This document shows, in pieces, positions 59,086-64,000 of a stretch of 64,000 bases of DNA; position 1 is the first letter of the stretch, and the number at the start of each line of letters is the position of its first letter. The notes under the pieces were generated by a model that was not told where the DNA came from, did not search any database, and saw only the letters and a list, made by a program, of their open reading frames with translations. The translations under genes were made by a program, and so were the position numbers. The DNA comes from Bacteroidetes bacterium GWC2_46_850 (lineage in GTDB: Bacteria; Bacteroidota; Bacteroidia; Bacteroidales; Dysgonomonadaceae): contig MENQ01000012.1 of NCBI GenBank assembly GCA_001768325.1, positions 1 through 64,000 of the forward strand, written 5' to 3'.

Positions 59086-60231
59086 ATGATGATGAATACA
59101 CCGTTTGTTTATGGAAAGTTGCCTGAGGAAATTGATTTCACCAACAGAGCAAAAGAAATTGTCCGGTTAAAGAATAATTTTAATTCTTTGGTAAATACCA
59201 TTATTATCTCACCCCGTCGGTGGGGAAAGACCTCTTTGGTGAAGCAGACATCCCGGTTGGCGGTGAAGGAGAACAAGAATCTGAAAATAGTACATCTGGA
59301 TATTTTCAACATCAGGAGTGAATATGAATTTTATCTGCTACTTGCCAATGAAGTATTAAAAGCAGCCTCCTCCGGCTGGAATGAAATGGTAAAGAATACC
59401 CGACATTTTTTAAAGCAGTTGATACCACAAATATCTTTTTCACCCGATATGCAAAGTAAAGTGTCTTTTTCTATAGGGTGGGAAGAGTTGCAGAAGCACC
59501 CGGACGATATTTTGAATCTGGCAGAAAATATCGCGTTGAAAAAGGATCTGAACATCATTATTTGCATCGATGAATTTCAGAATATTGCATTATTTGATCA
59601 ACCCGATGCCTTTCAACGGAAGTTACGATCGCATTGGCAAACACATCAGAAAACTGCATATTGTCTCTATGGAAGTAAACAGCATATGTTGCTGGACGTT
59701 TTCTCCAATTATGCCATGCCATTTTATAAGTTTGGAGATATTTTGTTTTTAGAAAAAATAGCTGCTGAAGAATGGGTACCCTTTATTCAGAAACGATTTC
59801 AGGACACTGGAAAAGAAATCTCCTCGTCCGACGCGGAACGGATCGCCGTGCTGGCAGAAAATCATTCATATTATGTACAACAGCTGGCGCAACAGGTCTG
59901 GTTCAGAACAGAGAAAAGAGCCACCGACCAGATTGTTGAGAACGCTTTTGAAGATATCATTAATCAGCTCAGTCTTCTTTTTGTCAATATGACAGAAGTG
60001 TTAACCACCCGACAGCTGTCGCTCCTGGAAGCCATACTGAAGCAGGAAAAGCAGCTCACAGCCAAGGCTACATTGGCAAATTATAATTTGGGTACCTCTG
60101 CGAATGTCATTCAATTGAAAAGACGTCTGATAGAACTGGATGTGATCGATGAGATTCAGGGCAAGATAGAATTTCTTGATCCGATGTATAAACACTGGTT
60201 AGCAACCCGGTATTTCAATATGCCACGATAA
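59086..60231 (+). CDS. AAA/STAND-like ATPase with C-terminal winged helix
   Basis: A 381-residue ATPase. FVYGKLPEEIDFTNR is the usual opening of this group. Walker A is SPRRWGKTS (42-50), Walker B ICIDEFQ near 163, followed by a helical lid and a C-terminal winged-helix region from about 300 (TTRQLSLLEAILKQEKQL and the later LKRRLIELDVIDEIQGKIEFLDPMY split by a turn). Relatives are common in Bacteroidetes and archaea with no agreed function. It is AT-rich against its surroundings. The start is one of three consecutive ATG codons within about 10 nt of the predicted transcription start. Operator-like units cover its promoter; the protein or a missing partner may bind them. Confidence 0.83.
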   Translation: MMMNTPFVYGKLPEEIDFTNRAKEIVRLKNNFNSLVNTIIISPRRWGKTSLVKQTSRLAVKENKNLKIVHLDIFNIRSEYEFYLLLANEVLKAASSGWNEMVKNTRHFLKQLIPQISFSPDMQSKVSFSIGWEELQKHPDDILNLAENIALKKDLNIIICIDEFQNIALFDQPDAFQRKLRSHWQTHQKTAYCLYGSKQHMLLDVFSNYAMPFYKFGDILFLEKIAAEEWVPFIQKRFQDTGKEISSSDAERIAVLAENHSYYVQQLAQQVWFRTEKRATDQIVENAFEDIINQLSLLFVNMTEVLTTRQLSLLEAILKQEKQLTAKATLANYNLGTSANVIQLKRRLIELDVIDEIQGKIEFLDPMYKHWLATRYFNMPR

Positions 60232-60246
60232 AATACTTTTTTAAAT

Positions 60247-60292
60247 AAAATCCCCTCCGGTCACCATTTTCGGACTTCACAGAGGGGATTTT
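60247..60292. terminator. Bidirectional terminator between the AAA ATPase and the TonB receptor
   Basis: AAAATCCCCTC (60247-60257) and GAGGGGATTTT (60282-60292) form a perfect 11-bp stem with A/T tracts at both ends. It lies between two convergent genes and serves both. Confidence 0.88.
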
Positions 60293-60341
60293 CTAGCACG
60301 TTTCAATTAACGGGTACAACCCGCACCCATTCTGATTTTTT

Positions 60342-62384
60342 CTAAAGCTGCACGCTCACACCCCCTGAGAGCCAGAATCCCGGCTGGGGGATATTGCCGA
60401 AATCCACGTGGGTGGTGTTGAAGATGTTGTTCGCGTTCAGGAAAAGATTGGCACGGGGAAGTGCATAGCTGGCCTTCACATCGAGCAACGCGAATGGAGC
60501 GTACTCCACCCGTTCCCCCGGCTTCTGGTCAACATACTGCACATAAGTTCCCTCCCGCTGCTGCCAGCGGAAATGCCACGACAGGGTGAGCTGTTTTACT
60601 ACCTCGTGATGCAAGCTCGCAGTCACTTTGTGGCGCAGATGGTTTAGCGTGTAGTTCGATATCAGCTCATCCTCCACCCGTTCCTGGTCGATGTACATAT
60701 ACCCGACAGAAAGCGTTCGTAAGGGCTGACCGTACCCAAGCCAGGAGGCCAGGTTGAGGTTCAGGTTTGCCTCAAGACCCTGCTTGTTGATCCGGGTATG
60801 GTTTCGTGATTTCCACAACGCCTCGGGAGATGCTTTCACCCAGTCGATCATGTTTCTTCCCTGCATATGGAAGAGGGCGAGGCTTCCACTTACGATCGGG
60901 TGGCTATATTTGATGCCGGTCTCAAACGCTTCCGACTGCTCCGCTTCGAGGTCACTGTTGCCGATGTGTGTTGCGGTGGTATAATAAAGATCGGTAAAGG
61001 TGGGCATGCGGGTGGCCTTGTTCCAGGAAGCGTAGATTCTGAGGCGATCCGATGCCCGAAACGAACCGTTCAGCGCAGGGTAAAAATCGAACTGATCCGC
61101 AATGGCCGTATTATAGTTCAACAACCCGCCCAGGGAGAGTGTCAGCTTTTCCCAGATAAAATTGTGTTCTGCAAAATAACTGATGTTGGTGCGATTGTCT
61201 GACTTTGTGTATTTCCCGATTGCATCTTCCATCGGCTTACCCAACACATTGCTCAGGATTCCTTCGTTCCGGAACTCCCCGCCAAAGCTGGTAATTCCCC
61301 ATGCTGAGGCAACCTGCATGTTGAGGTTCATTCCCAACACATCGCTGCGATGATAATTGTGGTTTTTGTACCAGGCAGGAACGTCAGGCGTACCTTCCCT
61401 GATCAGCTGAAACTCGTCGTAATGCCGACTCCAGTATAGATGGGGTATAAATTTCAGTTTTCCCTGGGTCTCTCCCCTGATGGACATGAAAAGGCCCTGC
61501 GTATTGTCGAACTGATTCGGATAGGCGGCACTGTAGAAGGTGTTGGCACCATATGCCTTGTCGTTCAGGCCTGCCTGAAAGTCGAGATTGGACCCGTTGA
61601 TATCAAAACTGCTCTGCCATAGCAGATTCGCGATGTTGTAATCGCTGTTGCGGATGTATCCGTCCGACTGTTTGTATCCGGCAGAGAGCATGTGCACCGA
61701 GGAACCAGCCTTGTATGCACCCCGTGCTTCTGCTCCGAAGAGGCCATGCATACCTCCTTCGAGCTTCGCGAAGGCATTGGACTCGCTGTCTTTTTTTGTG
61801 ATGATGTTGATTCCCCCGGCAAAGGCGCTGGCCCCGTAGACCAAGGATGAAGGTCCCTGCACGATCTCGATGCGTTCAATGTCGGAAAGGTTGACGGGGA
61901 TGTCGAAACTGTAATGTCCTGTGTGGGGGCTGGTGAGGTTAATTCCGTTGAGGAGGATGGCTGTCTGATCGAATGATCCGCCACGAAGGGAGATGTCCGC
62001 CTGTACGCCGTGCGGTCCGCGCTGCAGGATGTCTGCGCCTGCTACATAATTCAGAAGGTCTTCGATGCTGCGCACCGGCGCCCGCTCAATTTCCTGTTTG
62101 GAGATGATGGTTACCTGCTTGGCTGCCAGATTCAGCGGCAAACCCACTTTGGAGGCGGTAACCACTACTTCATCCAACTCCGTGGAGGGGATGCTGTCTA
62201 ACGATCTTTCGGTGATAATCCTTTCTGCCGGTTCTGCCGTGGTCGCCTGGGCGCTCATCAGGGTGCAACCCGAAAGTACACCAATGGTGACTGTCTTGTG
62301 CAAACTGTTGAAAACGCTGTACGACTTCCGTGCGAATCGTTTGAAACGAAACACCTTCTCCGTTTTCAATTGCTTTCTGTTCAT
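60342..62384 (-). CDS. TonB-dependent outer-membrane receptor (BtuB/FepA-like)
   Basis: A 680-residue receptor without the CarboxypepD_reg domain common in Bacteroidetes. The N-terminus has an unusually long basic stretch (about 35 residues) before the hydrophobic part VTIGVLSGCTLMSAQA. The TonB-box region is LDEVVVTASK near 70-79. The plug follows (SIEDLLNYVAGADI, ISLRGGSFDQT, IEIVQGPSSLVYGASAFAG), and the barrel ends GGVSVQL. The pattern is like vitamin B12 or siderophore receptors; no transport partner or cobalamin riboswitch is seen. The leader is about 130 nt with a small hairpin (GCATT/AATGC, 62435-62449). Confidence 0.9.
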   Translation of the reverse strand: MNRKQLKTEKVFRFKRFARKSYSVFNSLHKTVTIGVLSGCTLMSAQATTAEPAERIITERSLDSIPSTELDEVVVTASKVGLPLNLAAKQVTIISKQEIERAPVRSIEDLLNYVAGADILQRGPHGVQADISLRGGSFDQTAILLNGINLTSPHTGHYSFDIPVNLSDIERIEIVQGPSSLVYGASAFAGGINIITKKDSESNAFAKLEGGMHGLFGAEARGAYKAGSSVHMLSAGYKQSDGYIRNSDYNIANLLWQSSFDINGSNLDFQAGLNDKAYGANTFYSAAYPNQFDNTQGLFMSIRGETQGKLKFIPHLYWSRHYDEFQLIREGTPDVPAWYKNHNYHRSDVLGMNLNMQVASAWGITSFGGEFRNEGILSNVLGKPMEDAIGKYTKSDNRTNISYFAEHNFIWEKLTLSLGGLLNYNTAIADQFDFYPALNGSFRASDRLRIYASWNKATRMPTFTDLYYTTATHIGNSDLEAEQSEAFETGIKYSHPIVSGSLALFHMQGRNMIDWVKASPEALWKSRNHTRINKQGLEANLNLNLASWLGYGQPLRTLSVGYMYIDQERVEDELISNYTLNHLRHKVTASLHHEVVKQLTLSWHFRWQQREGTYVQYVDQKPGERVEYAPFALLDVKASYALPRANLFLNANNIFNTTHVDFGNIPQPGFWLSGGVSVQL

Positions 62385-62525
62385 GTTACTTTTGTTAAAA
62401 AATTAATCATGCAAGTTGTATGTTTATAACGAACGCATTCTACAAATGCTGTTTTTGTATCTTGCTCCCGTTATGTATACTGCAAATTACATGCGAAAGT
62501 TGGGTTATTAATAAATAATTCGCTG

Positions 62526-62533
62526 CAAAAGTA
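62526..62533 (-). promoter_or_regulatory. Promoter -7 element of the TonB-dependent receptor
   Basis: TACTTTTG on the minus strand, 142 bp before the start codon, implying a long leader. I searched the leader by eye for a cobalamin or other known riboswitch and saw none. Confidence 0.5.
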
Positions 62534-62560
62534 AGATAAATTATGGCAGTTTGAAAAAGA

Positions 62561-63094
62561 TTATGGCTCGAAAAAGGAAAAATGGACACTCCCATAGGCA
62601 CGTTCCTCCAGGAAGTGAGGCCGATGGGAGAAATTGAATTTTCTGGAATGTTCCAACACAAACAGCCCCTCTGCCATCAGCAGATTCTTTTCAAAGATGA
62701 GATCCGGCAGTTGCTCAATTCCTGCAAGCTCGTAGGGCGGGTCGGCAAAAATAAAATCAAACTGCTGTCTCAGCGATTGCAGATATTTGAAGACATCAGC
62801 CCTGACCGGGAAAAGCTCCTTTGTGCCCAGCTTCTCCTGCGCATGACAGATGAAGTTGAAATGATTTTGATTCTGTTCCACGCTTACCACATAGGGGCAG
62901 CCCCGTGAGACCAGCTCCAGTGCAATGCTCCCGGTACCGGAAAAAAGATCGAGCGCAGTAGTTTCTTCCCAGTCTATCCTGTTGTTCAGAATATTGAAAA
63001 GGTTCTCCTTTGCGAAATCGGTTGTGGGCCTCGCTTTCAGGTTGGAAGGTACCTGTATCCTTCTCGATTTATATTTTCCGCTGATTATACGCAT
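62561..63094 (-). CDS. rsmD: 16S rRNA (guanine966-N2)-methyltransferase
   Basis: Methylates G966 of 16S rRNA during ribosome assembly. It is 177 residues: RIISGKYKSRRI at the start, RPTTDFAKENLFNIL, the SAM-binding ALDLFSGTGSIALELVSRG and the catalytic FADPPYEL (NPPY-like). All RsmD hallmarks are present. Its start overlaps the end of the DUF3822 gene by 10 bp, a pairing usual in Bacteroidetes. Confidence 0.95.
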   Translation of the reverse strand: MRIISGKYKSRRIQVPSNLKARPTTDFAKENLFNILNNRIDWEETTALDLFSGTGSIALELVSRGCPYVVSVEQNQNHFNFICHAQEKLGTKELFPVRADVFKYLQSLRQQFDFIFADPPYELAGIEQLPDLIFEKNLLMAEGLFVLEHSRKFNFSHRPHFLEERAYGSVHFSFFEP

Positions 63095-63900
63095 AGGGCA
63101 GCTAGAATATCGGTGGGAAGTGTTCTTCTTTGCGCTTCGGTGAGCATGACTCTCGGATGCAGGTCGATATACTCCACCCGGCGAATCAGTTTCTTTAATA
63201 TGTCGACTTCTGTTTTGTGTGCTTCAATACTTCCCGAGAGGCAGAGCCTGTCGGCGGTCTGACTGAGATTCAGCTTTTCCCATACACTGGCAATATGGTA
63301 AGTGGTGTCATGTGGGTTTACACAGGCAAAGGTGTTGGCCGAGAGTAGCCTGTTACCCTCACAACAGATGATGCTGACGTAGTTGTCGTGAAAATCAACA
63401 AAGCAACTCTTCGTCTTTTCATCTTTCTGTTCTGTCTCAAACAACTGTATCAGTGGCGTGATATGATGATGAAAGGTCGGATTCCACAAATTACGCAGTA
63501 AAAAGGCATGCACCTCTGCCTGCATATCAAACAGTATATGCCAGGAACCTGTTAAAGTAGCCTCACTCAACACCATGCCCTGTGGATCCTGAAAATTGAA
63601 ATGAAACAATTCTTTCACTTTTTTCTTGTCAAAAAAAACATCGGGCACGAGGGTATACTGAGCAGAAACTGTTGTTACAGTGGTTTTATTGAATACCTGA
63701 CTGAAAAAGCCCAGATCAAAAATCACCTTCTTGATATGGTCGAGATAAGATAACTTATTTCCCAGTGAAGTCTCCTGAAAGTGGAAAATGGATGGGTTAG
63801 CAGGAGAATAGATGTAAAAAGAAAATCCATCCGGCGTAAGCCGAATGGATAAATTGTATTCGTCGGAATGTCCTAAATCGATATTTTCCGGTAAAAACAT
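63085..63900 (-). CDS. DUF3822 family protein
   Basis: A 271-residue cytoplasmic protein of unknown function, found beside rsmD in many Bacteroidetes. The pattern is two repeated halves (about 1-130 and 130-271) of the actin/ASKHA-like kind: DEYNLSIRLTPDGFSFYIYS opens the first half, and CFVDFHDNYVSIICCEGNRL, with later LCLSGSIEAHK, the second. I recall the family described as ASKHA-like, but cannot show it. The 10-bp overlap with rsmD points to coupled translation. Confidence 0.8.
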   Translation of the reverse strand: MFLPENIDLGHSDEYNLSIRLTPDGFSFYIYSPANPSIFHFQETSLGNKLSYLDHIKKVIFDLGFFSQVFNKTTVTTVSAQYTLVPDVFFDKKKVKELFHFNFQDPQGMVLSEATLTGSWHILFDMQAEVHAFLLRNLWNPTFHHHITPLIQLFETEQKDEKTKSCFVDFHDNYVSIICCEGNRLLSANTFACVNPHDTTYHIASVWEKLNLSQTADRLCLSGSIEAHKTEVDILKKLIRRVEYIDLHPRVMLTEAQRRTLPTDILAALCV

Positions 63901-63924
63901 ATTGCGTTGAGGCTGTCAAGCCTG

Positions 63925-64000
63925 TTATTCCCAGTTTCCTGCGTTGTTGTTGGCTACTTCCAGTGAACCTACCTGCATGCCTGGATATTTTTTTCCGGGA
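63925..64000 (-). CDS. C-terminal end of an unidentified gene (partial)
   Basis: The minus strand has an open frame from the window edge to TAA 63927-63925. The last 24 codons read PGKKYPGMQVGSLEVANN and then NAGNWE. The family is not recognised from so short a piece. It lies 24 bp upstream of the DUF3822 gene on the same strand, so it may be the first member of that operon. It could also be chance, but the frame is open throughout and the spacing fits. Confidence 0.45.
   Translation of the reverse strand, partial: PGKKYPGMQVGSLEVANNNAGNWE

Noticed and set aside
60400-60412. ATCCACGTGGGT as a parS site
   Set aside because: Only the inner 8 or 9 bases match the TTCCACGTGGAA core, and it is inside the TonB receptor coding sequence, far from parAB. 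Other CACGTG copies (near 7332, 40290 and 54156) fit even less.
62385-62530. Cobalamin riboswitch upstream of the TonB receptor
   Set aside because: The leader is long enough only for a minimal form and I see no B12-box sequence or extended pairing; only a 5-bp hairpin is found.
1-64000. CRISPR array, insertion sequence, prophage or tRNA genes
   Set aside because: No regularly spaced 25-40 bp repeats, no transposase or integrase frames, no phage structural genes and no tRNA cloverleaf could be made out in the spacers. A tRNAscan run would be decisive for tRNAs.

Overview
The window looks like a chromosome segment of a Bacteroidetes bacterium, most likely of the order Bacteroidales near Dysgonomonas, Proteiniphilum or Petrimonas. 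The reasons are: at least twenty intergenic copies of the Bacteroidetes -7 promoter element TAnnTTTG (six with a TTTG -33 element 19-21 bp upstream); few Shine-Dalgarno sequences; an arginine cluster carrying the succinylornithine-type transcarbamylase; a protease with a type IX secretion sorting tail; the families DUF5683, DUF4271, DUF3822 and DUF6448; a LysO lysine exporter split over two genes; and glycoside hydrolases of the GH92, GH20 and GH3 families. Genus-level placement is inference. No rRNA, tRNA, CRISPR array, insertion sequence or prophage was seen.

Layout. 240-854 is a small exported DUF6448 protein. 911-9360 (minus strand) is an almost complete arginine operon: acyltransferase, argG, argC, argD, argF', argB, argE-like deacylase, argH. 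Pro90 of the transcarbamylase predicts succinylated intermediates. Two spacers in this operon hold short tandem repeats (7 bp; 11 bp; six small palindromic units). 9775-11112 is a lysine-2,3-aminomutase-like radical SAM enzyme. 11295-15435 is parA, parB, a DUF5683 protein and a LysM lytic transglycosylase. 15439-17703 (minus) is a lysyl-endopeptidase-like protease. 17787-18548 is TIGR02757, and 18565-19678 (minus) is prfB with an intact programmed frameshift. 19818-22200 holds an NlpC/P60 lipoprotein, a HAD phosphatase and an SDR oxidoreductase. 22289-23813 is a promoter, a SAM-II riboswitch, a possible 31-codon leader ORF and metK. LOG, DUF4271 and hemD follow, and converge with tatD, yidD and rnpA.

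27594-39502 holds RNase H, a small membrane protein, a yeiH exporter with its LysR regulator, a C1 peptidase, murF, two tandem metallophosphoesterases, split lysO, a 53-residue Arc-type DNA-binding protein, and an outer-membrane beta-barrel protein. 39611-42841 is trmD and the dTDP-sugar genes rfbA, rfbC and rfbB (no rfbD). After a small HAD protein, an outer-membrane protein and glyA comes a DUF4143 AAA ATPase (45500-46774), then recG. 48902-57012 (minus) is a carbohydrate block: a CE15-like esterase, GH92, GH20 and GH3, with no SusC/SusD pair. 57170-58943 is an aspartate-dehydrogenase-like gene converging with a hydroxyacid-dehydrogenase homologue that lacks the catalytic residues. 59086-60231 is a second AAA ATPase under a promoter built into four 15-bp operator-like units. 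The window ends with a TonB-dependent receptor, rsmD, a DUF3822 gene and the tail of an unidentified gene.

Most of the window is core metabolism. The parts that most repay a second look are regulatory DNA: the SAM-II/metK leader, the operator-like arrays at the two AAA ATPase genes, the repeats inside the arginine operon, the yeiE/yeiH spacer, and genes whose start codon lies at the predicted transcription start.
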